DNA of 8,093 nt from an uncultured Clostridia bacterium (GCA_947628595.1 CANRAN010000058.1:1-8093); one strand, 5' to 3'. Positions 1 to 5,717 are shown, counted from the stretch's first letter. Notes: generated from the letters alone by a model not told the origin. A program made the numbers and translations.

Positions 1-103
1 CTCCTTTGATAACAAAAAAGCCGACAACCCCTGTATCACATAATACAGAAGTCATCAGCTTAATAAGCGGTTTTGGTGTCAATGCACCACGGGAGACATT
101 CAT
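1..103 (-). CDS. Possible N-terminus of an unrecognised protein, cut by the left edge
   Basis: Reading leftward from an ATG at 103-101, the frame stays open for 34 codons to the window edge (begins MNVSRGALTPKPL, continues with a hydrophobic VVGFFVIKG stretch). An in-frame stop lies upstream, so this is the first usable ATG after a perfect consensus promoter on the same strand at 126-154. The expected leader is only about 16-20 nt and carries a purine-rich AAGAAG stretch, a weak ribosome binding site at a rather long spacing. I do not recognise the family. An open frame of 34 codons could occur by chance. The main support is the promoter, so the real start codon, or even the coding nature of the transcript, remains unsettled. 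Confidence 0.35.
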   Translation of the reverse strand, partial: MNVSRGALTPKPLIKLMTSVLCDTGVVGFFVIKG

Positions 104-125
104 TCCCGATATTCTTCTTTACCTA

Positions 126-154
126 ATTATAGAGTAAGCATTAGAATTTGTCAA
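126..154 (-). promoter_or_regulatory. Perfect consensus sigma-A promoter, leftward
   Basis: On the minus strand the -35 TTGACA (154-149) and the -10 TATAAT (131-126) both match consensus exactly and are separated by exactly 17 bp. It would start transcription near 118-120, just before the open frame that begins at 103. No clear operator palindrome overlaps it. Confidence 0.75.
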
Positions 155-447
155 TATGCCATTTAGTGAAACATATCTACATTAAGTAAAAACCTACCCT
201 GCATAAATATTTTTTAACCGTTTAATAATTGATGAAATTAAGATATCAAATTCTCCATCTCGCCAACGAGAAATTCTATGAATTCGTTATGTTTTATAAG
301 TTTGCATCCCGGTTTCCCTTACTTACTCAAATTACAATATAATATACACTTATAAGTCCATAATTGCAAGCCCAAACGGATATTAATTTTTACTGTATTT
401 CTGTTTATAATAGATTACAGAGTATATTTTAGAAATGGGCGGATTAT
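155..447. other. AT-rich intergenic region between divergent transcripts
   Basis: No credible gene is seen. It holds only short palindromes: TCTCG-CCAA-CGAGA at 258-271 and AATTC-TAT-GAATT at 272-284. There are several TATAAT-like boxes (for example 338-343) without a convincing -35 partner. It separates the leftward promoter at 126-154 from the rightward XRE gene at 448. Confidence 0.5.
383..411 (+). promoter_or_regulatory. Weak candidate promoter for the XRE gene
   Basis: A perfect -10 TATAAT at 406-411 is preceded by TG at 402-403, one base off the extended -10 position. At 17 bp upstream the -35 is only TTAATT (383-388, three of six matches). It lies about 35 bp before the XRE start codon. 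It is a plausible but not compelling promoter. Confidence 0.35.
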
Positions 448-756
448 ATGGAAATGGGGAAAAAGCTTCGTATGCTGAGAGAAAAAAGAAATATGACTAT
501 ATACCGCCTTACGCAGATAACCGGTATATCCGGTCACCACATCAAGGGCATAGAAGAAGGTACAAGACAACCTACAATCGAAACACTGCAAAAGCTCCTC
601 ACCGCTTTAGGTACAACACTTGTTGAGTTTTTTAATAATAATGAACAATGCACATATCTTTCGGAAAATGAAAGAAAGCTTATTGATAATTTCAGAAGCT
701 TGTCTGAAAGCAAAGCACAGGTGCTGCTTATTATCAGCAGTGCTTTGAACGACTGA
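448..756 (+). CDS. XRE-family helix-turn-helix transcriptional regulator
   Basis: This 102-residue protein has an HTH_3/Cro-CI DNA-binding domain at about residues 5-61. KLRMLREKRNMTIYRLTQ forms the first helices, ITGISGHHIKGIEEG the recognition turn, and QPTIETLQKLLTALGTTLVEFF the closing helices, as is usual in this family. The C-terminal tail, about residues 70-102 (YLSENERKLIDNFRSLSE...), resembles the short tail of many clostridial phage-repressor-like regulators and may aid dimerisation. The start at 448 follows a weak GGGCGG; an ATG two codons later (454) is equally possible. No partner gene follows within 500 bp and no operator was identified, so its targets are unknown. It could be a leftover of a mobile element, but no other mobile gene is present. 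Confidence 0.85.
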   Translation: MEMGKKLRMLREKRNMTIYRLTQITGISGHHIKGIEEGTRQPTIETLQKLLTALGTTLVEFFNNNEQCTYLSENERKLIDNFRSLSESKAQVLLIISSALND

Positions 757-1265
757 GAGTTCTCCACTAAAATTAAAATTCCATCTGTATAACCAATCGG
801 GAATAACGGACGGAATTATTTTTTCATTCTGAAAATAATTGACAAACAACAAACAAAATTAATAGTAAACAATCAGTCAATAATGGTCTTATTCTGGTAT
901 GTTAATTGCCCCATGTGAAACACCACAATATCATATATATTGCCTGACAACAAGAAAATGTTAAATCATATGTAGATACAAAACTAACCGTACCTAATAT
1001 CTATGTTATTTGAATTTAATCCATCAGATGTTACTTCTTCCCTACATGTCATGTCATCCTGTGGAGCGTAAGTTAAATTTGGGATGATTGTTCTGTTGGA
1101 TGCAGCAAACATTAGCTTTGCTCTACAAAATTGTTTAAATCACATAACGAAATAAAGCTACATAATTATTGATAAACATATTACTGTCACCATTTTGTTT
1201 TTCATAAAACAATCCCCACCTTTAATTAGTTATATTGAGAACTCAACTGAGAAAATCTATTGATT
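757..1265. other. Long AT-rich intergenic region with no supported gene
   Basis: About 500 bp without a credible open frame. Short structures seen: a 9-bp perfect but all-AT stem AATTATTTT/AAAATAATT (814-822 and 832-840) just before a TTGACA at 839-844 that lacks a good -10; and a 12-bp palindrome TTGAGAACTCAA at 1235-1246, about 20 bp upstream of the yerC -35 box. No good terminator for the XRE gene is visible. The stretch could hide a small RNA or be decayed DNA. Nothing in it proves either. Confidence 0.5.
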
Positions 1266-1293
1266 TTTACACTTTCATGTGCTAAAATATTAT
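1266..1293 (+). promoter_or_regulatory. Promoter of the yerC-methyltransferase-hslO operon
   Basis: The -35 TTTACA (1266-1271, five of six) and the -10 TATTAT (1288-1293, five of six) are separated by 16 bp. The transcript would start near 1300, giving a leader of about 25 nt that carries the strong GGGAGG ribosome binding site (1313-1318, 7 nt before the ATG). The palindrome at 1235-1246 lies just upstream. Confidence 0.6.
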
Positions 1294-1325
1294 AGTATTA
1301 AATTATTTTTACGGGAGGCATAATA

Positions 1326-1622
1326 ATGAACCCGAAAATCAGAAATTCTAATACCGATGCATTATTTCAGGCAATACTTACACTTGAAAACATTGATGAA
1401 TGTTATAAATTCTTTGACGATCTCTGCACGGTACCCGAAATAAAGGCTATGGCACAGAGGTATGTTGTTGCCAAAATGCTTAGTGAAGGTGAGATATATA
1501 ATGATATTGTAAGAGATACAGGTGCAAGCACGGCAACAATAAGCAGAGTAAACCGCTCCCTCAATTACGGCAGTGACGGATATAAGCTTACATTTGAACG
1601 ACTGAAGGGAGAAAGTAAATGA
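1326..1622 (+). CDS. yerC: YerC/YecD family TrpR-like DNA-binding protein
   Basis: This 98-residue protein, within the usual size of the YerC/YecD branch of the Trp repressor superfamily, begins with helices typical of the family (DALFQAILTLENIDECYKFF, residues 11-30). A conserved VPEIKAMAQRYVVAKML segment follows (36-52). The helix-turn-helix is at about 56-79, with recognition part GASTATISRVNRSL, and the C-terminus is YGSDGYKL. Known members are small dimeric-type regulators whose regulons are largely undefined. A tryptophan-binding role should not be assumed. The start is secured by GGGAGG 7 nt upstream. Its TGA overlaps the next gene's ATG in an ATGA junction, so translation of the two is probably coupled. 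As first gene of the operon it may regulate its own promoter, possibly through the palindrome at 1235-1246 (inference). Confidence 0.93.
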   Translation: MNPKIRNSNTDALFQAILTLENIDECYKFFDDLCTVPEIKAMAQRYVVAKMLSEGEIYNDIVRDTGASTATISRVNRSLNYGSDGYKLTFERLKGESK

Positions 1623-2359
1623 CCTATTCCTTTTTTTCCGAATATTATGACGGTCTTACGGAAAATGTCGGCTACAAGGAAAGAGCGGATTATCTTGTGG
1701 AGCTTTGCCGCCGACATAATCATCAGTGGGGTACTACCCTTGATCTTGCCTGCGGTACGGGAAGTCTTACATTGGAGCTGTATAAAAGAGGTATAGACAT
1801 ATTCGGTGCAGACGCTTCCTGCGATATGCTGTCTGAAGCCCAGCGGAAATCATATGAAAGTGATGCGAAAATTCTATATATTTGTCAAAAGATGCAGGAG
1901 CTTGAATTGTACGGAGGAATAGACACCTGTATATGTACGCTTGACAGTATAAATCATCTTACAAAACCGGATGACGTAAAAAGAACCTTTAATAATATTG
2001 CAAAATATATGACAACCGGGGGACTATTTGTATTTGATGTAAATACTGTGTATAAGCACAGGGTTATACTTGGAAATAATTGCTTTATTTATGATACAGA
2101 CGAGGTATTCTGTTCGTGGCAAAATGCGCTTGATGAAAAAACGGATACGGTGCGGATAATACTTGATTTTTTCGTCCCGGAGGGTGGAGTATATAAAAGG
2201 GAATGTGAGGAATTCTGCGAGAGGGCGTATTCAGACAGTGAGCTTACCGATTGGTTAGTTGAAACCGGCTTTGAGGTAAGGGCAATATATGATGATATGA
2301 CATTTCAAAAACCAAAGGAAATTTCTGAAAGAAATTTTTTTGTTGCAGAAAGGATTTAG
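1619..2359 (+). CDS. Class I SAM-dependent methyltransferase
   Basis: This 246-residue cytosolic protein has a Rossmann-type methyltransferase fold. Motif I is LDLACGTGSL (residues 41-50, SAM-binding glycine loop), followed by the motif II acidic strand end FGADAS (62-67), a CTLDSINHL segment (106-114) as in the Methyltransf_25-like group, and motif IV/V TGGLFVFDVNT (133-143). The N-terminal FFSEYYDGLTENVGY region matches many clostridial uncharacterised methyltransferases beginning with YDxLT. The substrate cannot be read; the compact size suggests a small-molecule rather than a nucleic-acid target, but that is inference. Translation starts at an ATGA overlap with yerC and ends 15 nt before hslO, placing it in the same transcript. 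Confidence 0.9.
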   Translation: MTYSFFSEYYDGLTENVGYKERADYLVELCRRHNHQWGTTLDLACGTGSLTLELYKRGIDIFGADASCDMLSEAQRKSYESDAKILYICQKMQELELYGGIDTCICTLDSINHLTKPDDVKRTFNNIAKYMTTGGLFVFDVNTVYKHRVILGNNCFIYDTDEVFCSWQNALDEKTDTVRIILDFFVPEGGVYKRECEEFCERAYSDSELTDWLVETGFEVRAIYDDMTFQKPKEISERNFFVAERI

Positions 2360-2374
2360 GCTTAGGGAGATTAT

Positions 2375-3271
2375 ATGTGTAGAATTATAAGATGTATTAC
2401 TTTAGACGGAGCCGTTGTTATATCGGCGGCGGAAACCTCCGATATCGTATTCAAGGCTTCCAAGATACACAGAACCTCACCTGTTGCGACCGCGGCACTC
2501 GGCAGACTTCTGACGGGCTGCTCCATAATGGGTGCACAGCTGAAACAGAAGGACGCTTCAATTACACTGAGGATAAACGGAGATAACGGGGCAACGGGTG
2601 CTGTTATAGCTGTAAGCGACAGCAGAGGAAATGTCAGGGGATATGTACAAAATCCTTCCTGCCCGACAGAGTATTATCCGAACGGAAAGCTTAATGTCGG
2701 GAAGGCTGTGGGAAATACAGGTGTGCTTAACGTTATGCGTGACTATGGAACAGGCGAGCCGTATATAGGGACCGTACCGCTTGTTTCCGGAGAAATAGCT
2801 GAGGACATTACAAGCTATTATGCAACAAGCGAACAGATACCAACGGTGTGTGCATTGGGTGTACTTCTTGATAAGGAAAGTCACGAAGTGTTGCTCTCAG
2901 GCGGATTTTTGCTTCAGCTTCTTCCGGGGGCGGACAATTCCACAATAACACAGATAGAGAAGAATATTGAAAAGCTTGAGCCTGTAACAACAATGCTTGC
3001 AAAGGGTATGGATATAAAGCAGATATGTGATGCGGCACTTGAGGGCTTTGAGGTCGAGGTACTTGACGAAATGCCAATCGACTATATCTGCGGCTGCAGC
3101 AGGGAAAAGGTCAAAAGGGCATTTATGCTGCTTAGTGACGAGGATATAAGGGAGAGTGCGAGTGAAAAGGGATATGCAGAAGCAAACTGTCATTTCTGCA
3201 ATAAGGTTTACCGCTTTAATAAGGAGGAGCTTGAAAATATCATCCAAGAGAAGCATAAGGATGATAAATAG
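2375..3271 (+). CDS. hslO: Hsp33 redox-regulated molecular chaperone
   Basis: This 298-residue protein, about normal length for Hsp33, is a cytosolic holdase chaperone activated by oxidative unfolding. The N-terminal substrate-binding and dimerisation domain spans about residues 1-180, with family blocks TSPVATAALGRLLTG (34-48), ITLRINGDN (63-71), VRGYVQNP (87-94) and SGGFLLQLLPGA (175-186). The C-terminal zinc redox switch is complete: C239-G-C241, then C272-H-F-C275, i.e. CxC, a 30-residue gap and CxxC, which bind zinc when reduced and form disulfides when oxidised. GGAG at 2366-2369 supports the ATG at 2375. It is the last gene of the yerC operon and ends just before a strong hairpin. Co-transcription with a methyltransferase and a TrpR-like regulator suggests a shared stress or redox context (inference). 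Confidence 0.97.
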   Translation: MCRIIRCITLDGAVVISAAETSDIVFKASKIHRTSPVATAALGRLLTGCSIMGAQLKQKDASITLRINGDNGATGAVIAVSDSRGNVRGYVQNPSCPTEYYPNGKLNVGKAVGNTGVLNVMRDYGTGEPYIGTVPLVSGEIAEDITSYYATSEQIPTVCALGVLLDKESHEVLLSGGFLLQLLPGADNSTITQIEKNIEKLEPVTTMLAKGMDIKQICDAALEGFEVEVLDEMPIDYICGCSREKVKRAFMLLSDEDIRESASEKGYAEANCHFCNKVYRFNKEELENIIQEKHKDDK

Positions 3272-3282
3272 GATTAACAGCA

Positions 3283-3324
3283 CATTTGTCCGGAATTACA
3301 GATTAATTCCGGACAAATGATTTT
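3283..3324 (+). terminator. Strong hairpin terminator after hslO, between convergent genes
   Basis: A perfect 16-bp stem, CATTTGTCCGGAATTA (3283-3298) pairing with 3304-3319, closes a 5-nt loop. It is followed by ATTTTCATT, a short T-run. It lies 11 bp after the hslO stop and ends 4 bp before the stop of the convergent minus gene. It may block read-through both ways, but a T-tract is present only on the plus side. Confidence 0.75.
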
Positions 3325-4154
3325 CATTGGTATTTATTCTCTATAATTCTTATAATATCATCTGCGGAATATTTTATTCCCGAACCGCCGCATGAATGCG
3401 GTATAAGTTGAGCGAGGGAATTGACACCGCAAAGTGAATATAATCCTGCCAATAGATACATCTCGTCAAGGTCCTCATCAATGAGTGAAAAATATTTCCG
3501 GGGAAACTCACAGTAATAGTCGGTTATAATATTTCCCGTCACAGTGGATGACGGCGGATATATTGTGAATATTATGTTACTCGAAACGGTCGGCAAGGCT
3601 CTCTTTATTATTGTCGGAGCGATAATAATATCACACGGGCAAAGGGCGGATATATCATTACTGACAGTAAATAATGCACCTCTGCTTTCAGCAATCCTTT
3701 CGGATTCGTTTTCATAAAATCTCGGCATATCACTCACAACAGTAAGGCTTGTGCAATATGAAAGAAGTCTTTCGGCAAGTGACGGATTTTCTGCGTTGGG
3801 GTCATAATATGAAATTTTTATTTTTGCAGGATCAATATCAGCCTTTTTAAGAATATCACATATAAAATTATCAAGCATAATTTTTTTATAAATGATACCT
3901 GTAAATCTTTTAAGCCTTGAGCCTTCAAGGGGTATTCTCCTATCGCACAGTATGGTTTTCCTTTTTCCTATACAGCAGTTATAAAGCTTATCATATTTTA
4001 TACTCCCTCTGCGAAGAATATAATTGATATAATTGACTTCAATATCTCCACACCTGCGAAGCTCTGTTTTCAACTGATAGGGCTTAAATACAGAAAGAAG
4101 CTTCTCCCCTATGCCCGAATTTTTTTCATTTGTAATTTTAAGTACCGTGAGCAT
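3324..4154 (-). CDS. Unrecognised 276-residue protein, possible Rossmann-like core
   Basis: I do not recognise this protein. It has no signal peptide and no clear membrane helix, so it is probably cytosolic. Residues 1-100 are basic and contain several Cys (C35, C60, C61, C70, C99). From about 112 to 200 strands and helices seem to alternate: IKISYYD, ERLLSYC, LTVVSDMPRFY, SERIAESRGALFTVSND, CDIIIAPT and IIFTIYP. This pattern suggests a Rossmann-like alpha/beta core, but no glycine-rich nucleotide loop is obvious. The tail has YLLAGLYSLCGVNSLAQLIPHSCGGSG (233-259) and ends with an ADDIIRIIENKY helix. GGGTGG 4-5 nt before the ATG supports the start. It is transcribed alone from a weak promoter at 4177-4205 and converges on hslO. 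The clean long frame, good ribosome site and codon use like the neighbours indicate a real gene. Confidence 0.8.
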   Translation of the reverse strand: MLTVLKITNEKNSGIGEKLLSVFKPYQLKTELRRCGDIEVNYINYILRRGSIKYDKLYNCCIGKRKTILCDRRIPLEGSRLKRFTGIIYKKIMLDNFICDILKKADIDPAKIKISYYDPNAENPSLAERLLSYCTSLTVVSDMPRFYENESERIAESRGALFTVSNDISALCPCDIIIAPTIIKRALPTVSSNIIFTIYPPSSTVTGNIITDYYCEFPRKYFSLIDEDLDEMYLLAGLYSLCGVNSLAQLIPHSCGGSGIKYSADDIIRIIENKYQ

Positions 4155-4176
4155 TGAACCACCCTTTTTCTTTTTT

Positions 4177-4205
4177 AATATAACTATGAGAAATCAGCTT
4201 AAAAA
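4177..4205 (-). promoter_or_regulatory. Weak candidate promoter of the 3324-4154 gene
   Basis: On the minus strand a -10 TATATT (4182-4177) sits 17 bp after a poor -35 TTTTTA (4205-4200). It lies downstream of the terminator at 4214-4243, as needed for independent expression, and about 23 bp before the start codon. Confidence 0.4.
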
Positions 4206-4213
4206 AGAACTCG

Positions 4214-4243
4214 AAAAACGGGCAACCGTTTCCGATTACCCGT
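4214..4243 (-). terminator. Intrinsic terminator of the lipoprotein gene, GAAA loop
   Basis: Read on the minus strand, ACGGGTAATCG pairs with CGGTTGCCCGT to give an 11-bp stem. It has two G-U wobbles and a GAAA (GNRA) tetraloop and is followed by TTTT. The G-U pairs become C-A mismatches on the plus strand, so the terminator acts only leftward. It begins about 28 bp after the lipoprotein stop. Confidence 0.85.
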
Positions 4244-4271
4244 AATTAGTTATATTAAAGCTTGTATATCA

Positions 4272-4772
4272 TCAGCGGTTTGATTCTGAGCTTTCGCTTC
4301 CGCTTGCTGTATTTCCCATACCACCGGCAGCACTTTCGGCACCTTCACCTATATCGTCAATCGCACTGCCGGTGCCCTCGCCTATATCATCAGCGGCATT
4401 ACCTACACCATCACCGATATCTCCGATTGCACCGCCTACACCGTCACCGATATCCTCCACCGCACTGCCTACACCGTCGCCGATATCCTCGACAGCACTG
4501 CCTACATCCTCACCCATATCTCCGACAGCATCTCCTGCCTTTGAAGCAAGGCTTTCCCTACTGTTCTCGGCAGGTGTATCGTCATCCCCGATTATGCCGT
4601 TCTCGTCAGTAACAGTACCATTGTTTTTCTGTACATCGGTTGCTCCCTCTGAAACGGTAGACTGAGTATTATTATTCGATGCCTCGGGCTTATCGTTTGT
4701 ATTGTTTTTGCAGGCTGCAAAGCAAGTACAGATTGCAGCCGCTGCCAATAATGAAATTGCTATTCTTTTCAT
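4272..4772 (-). CDS. Secreted lipoprotein with seven 11-residue Gly/Asp-rich repeats
   Basis: This 166-residue protein starts with a lipoprotein signal peptide: MKR, a hydrophobic stretch ISLLAAAAICTCFAA, then C21 in a lipobox-like FAAC. The cysteine would be lipidated and the mature protein held on the outer face of the membrane. Residues 22-80 are a polar, Asn/Thr/Asp-rich linker. Residues 82-158 are seven uninterrupted 11-residue repeats, best unit AVEDIGDGVGS (exact at 93-103, one change at 104-114), with Ala at position 1, Ile/Met at 5 and Gly at 6. The tail (159-166) is SESSESNR. The mature protein is strongly acidic and has no catalytic motif I recognise. AAAGGAG 8 nt before the ATG fixes the start. 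It has its own candidate promoter and a leftward terminator, so it is monocistronic. Function unknown; a cell-surface spacer or amphipathic envelope-associated segment is a guess. Confidence 0.9.
   Translation of the reverse strand: MKRIAISLLAAAAICTCFAACKNNTNDKPEASNNNTQSTVSEGATDVQKNNGTVTDENGIIGDDDTPAENSRESLASKAGDAVGDMGEDVGSAVEDIGDGVGSAVEDIGDGVGGAIGDIGDGVGNAADDIGEGTGSAIDDIGEGAESAAGGMGNTASGSESSESNR
4299..4529 (-). repeat. Seven tandem 33-bp units encoding the lipoprotein repeats
   Basis: The DNA of residues 82-158 is exactly 7 x 33 bp. Neighbouring units share blocks such as GCCGATATC/ACCGATATC on the plus strand but differ at many silent sites even where the protein is identical. The array is therefore not a fresh duplication, and the amino-acid pattern appears to be maintained. 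It creates long spurious open frames on the opposite strand. Confidence 0.85.
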
Positions 4773-4807
4773 GAAGATTTCTCCTTTGATGTATTTTTTT
4801 CAAAAAT

Positions 4808-4836
4808 ATTATAACCTGTTTTTTAAACTATATTCA
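4808..4836 (-). promoter_or_regulatory. Candidate promoter of the lipoprotein gene
   Basis: On the minus strand a perfect -10 TATAAT (4813-4808) follows a weak -35 TGAATA (4836-4831) with a 17-bp gap. It lies about 35 bp before the lipoprotein ATG and is back-to-back with the promoter of the kinase-like gene. Confidence 0.5.
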
Positions 4837-4901
4837 GAATTACATTACTTTGCGGTAAAATTTAATATTATGTATTCTTTATAAAATTTTTGTAATATAT
4901 A

Positions 4902-4930
4902 TTGCTATTTTATAGAAAATTATGTAAAAT
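4902..4930 (+). promoter_or_regulatory. Promoter of the cytidylate kinase-like gene
   Basis: The -35 TTGCTA (4902-4907, four of six) and the -10 TAAAAT (4925-4930, five of six) are 17 bp apart. The leader is about 24 nt and carries a GGGGG ribosome site at 4949-4953. Confidence 0.55.
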
Positions 4931-4960
4931 AAATTTAAAGAAAGATATGGGGGTCGTATT

Positions 4961-5575
4961 ATGGCAAATACTGTAATAACAATAGCAAGAGGATACGGAA
5001 GCGGCGGCAGAACAATAGGTAGATTAATTGCCTCAAAAATGAACATTTCATTTTATGACCGTAATCTGTTATATCTCGCCTCAGACAAGAGCGGAGTGGA
5101 TCTGGAGTATTTTCTAAAGCATGACGAGGCTCCGGCAAAACAGAGCTTTTTTGAAAGGCTAAGTAATCTTTCGACTAAAAACGTACCTCCGGAAAGCGGC
5201 CGTTTCAAATCCCATATGGATATTTTTAAATACCAGAGTGATATAATAAGAGAGCTTGCAAGGAAAAGCGATTGCGTCTTTATAGGAAGATGTGCCAACC
5301 ACACTCTTAAGGACAGCGGTTGTAAGCTTGTAAGAGTATTTATCTGGGCACCGCATAATAAGTGTATTGAAACGATAATGAACAAATTTTCGGTAACAGA
5401 AGCGGAAGCCGACAAAACTATAAGGGATATAGATAAGCACCGCTCAGAATATTACAAATACTATACAGGAAATGAATGGGAGGACATAAGAAATTACGAC
5501 ATAAGCGTGAATACTGCCGAGTATGATTACGAATCGGCGGCAAACCTTATTTGCCGTATCGCATCGGTATTCTGA
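4961..5575 (+). CDS. Cytidylate kinase-like family P-loop protein
   Basis: This 204-residue cytosolic protein is of the cytidylate kinase-like family (Cytidylate_kin2), a relative of Cmk. The N-terminal strand VITIARGYGSGGRTIGRLIA (5-24) holds the P-loop G11-YGSG-G-R-T. Arg where classical Walker A has Lys is usual in this family, not a defect. Next come FYDRNLLYLAS (31-41), a lid-like middle region, FIGRCANHTL (107-116), the strand VRVFIWAP (124-131), HRSEYYKYYTG (160-170, basic residues expected near phosphates) and NYDISVNT (178-185, nucleoside-kinase-like end). The family is expected to phosphorylate a nucleotide or a related small molecule, but its members' substrates are poorly known and this is probably not the housekeeping CMP kinase. 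GGGGG about 7 nt upstream supports the start. It is monocistronic, with its own promoter and terminator. Confidence 0.92.
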   Translation: MANTVITIARGYGSGGRTIGRLIASKMNISFYDRNLLYLASDKSGVDLEYFLKHDEAPAKQSFFERLSNLSTKNVPPESGRFKSHMDIFKYQSDIIRELARKSDCVFIGRCANHTLKDSGCKLVRVFIWAPHNKCIETIMNKFSVTEAEADKTIRDIDKHRSEYYKYYTGNEWEDIRNYDISVNTAEYDYESAANLICRIASVF

Positions 5576-5597
5576 AAAATAAAAGAAAATCCGCATT

Positions 5598-5640
5598 TAC
5601 AGGACAGGTAGCAGATATTCTGTCCTGTATTTTATTTTAT
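5598..5640 (+). terminator. Intrinsic terminator after the kinase-like gene
   Basis: A 10-bp perfect stem TACAGGACAG (5598-5607) pairs with CTGTCCTGTA (5620-5629) around a 12-nt loop. It is followed by a T-rich run (TTTTATTTTATT). It lies 22 bp after the stop codon at 5573-5575. Confidence 0.88.
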
Positions 5641-5688
5641 TAAATATTTATCGAATTACGATAAATATTTATTGACAAATCAATAAAT
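5641..5688. promoter_or_regulatory. Two abutting palindromic operators at the DUF2975-XRE promoter
   Basis: Site 1 is ATTTATCG N5 CGATAAAT (5646-5666), which extends outward to a perfect 13-bp inverted repeat with arms 5641-5653 and 5659-5671. Site 2 is ATTTATTG N6 CAATAAAT (5667-5688), which extends inward by one base pair and covers the -35 box. The sites share the half-site ATTTATYG and are centred about 21-22 bp apart, i.e. two helical turns on the same DNA face. This fits cooperative binding of two regulator dimers that block RNA polymerase. The nearby small XRE protein is the prime candidate (inference). Confidence 0.7.
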
Positions 5689-5700
5689 GCGTGTTATAAT
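5672..5700 (+). promoter_or_regulatory. Perfect consensus extended -10 promoter of the DUF2975-XRE unit
   Basis: The -35 TTGACA (5672-5677), a 17-bp spacer, an extended TG at 5692-5693 and the -10 TATAAT (5695-5700) all match consensus. Such a maximal promoter is expected to be held in check, and its -35 lies within an operator-like palindrome. Transcription should start near 5706-5708. Confidence 0.92.
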
Positions 5701-5717
5701 CCAAATATAAAACCAAT

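Larger units (their letters stand above)
4174..4259. repeat. 13-bp inverted repeat flanking the intergenic terminator
   Basis: TTTAATATAACTA (4174-4186) recurs as its exact reverse complement at 4247-4259, with the terminator stem nested between. The left arm contains the minus-strand -10 box of the 3324-4154 gene. Fourteen bases of the right-arm region (TAATTAGTTATATT, 4243-4256) also occur at 1223-1236 upstream of yerC. The sequence is AT-rich, so chance is a real possibility. Confidence 0.35.

Noticed and set aside
814..840. Hairpin AATTATTTT/AAAATAATT as terminator of the first XRE gene
   Set aside because: All-AT stem, no T-tract after it, and about 60 bp past the stop codon; too weak to call.
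607..852. Minus-strand frames opposite the first XRE gene
   Set aside because: They overlap a well-supported HTH gene, have no family features and lack ribosome sites.
839..868. Rightward promoter starting at TTGACA (839-844)
   Set aside because: No acceptable -10 at 16-18 bp (only TAGTAA- or ATAGTA-like sequences).
2558..3283. Minus-strand frames of 89-128 codons across hslO
   Set aside because: Shadows of a clearly identified Hsp33 gene with all its conserved cysteines; no ribosome sites or recognisable domains.
4299..4529. CRISPR-like array
   Set aside because: The 33-bp units are directly adjacent with no spacers and are fully explained as an in-frame protein repeat.
4262..4665. Two long plus-strand open frames, one rich in His/Arg/Tyr and one in Pro/Ser
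   Set aside because: Both are opposite-strand readings of the 33-bp lipoprotein repeats. They have no ribosome site, and the minus-strand frame has a signal peptide, ribosome site and terminator.
4991..5020. Degenerate Walker A (Arg instead of Lys) as a sign of a dead kinase
   Set aside because: GSGGR is normal for the cytidylate kinase-like family; the rest of the protein is intact.
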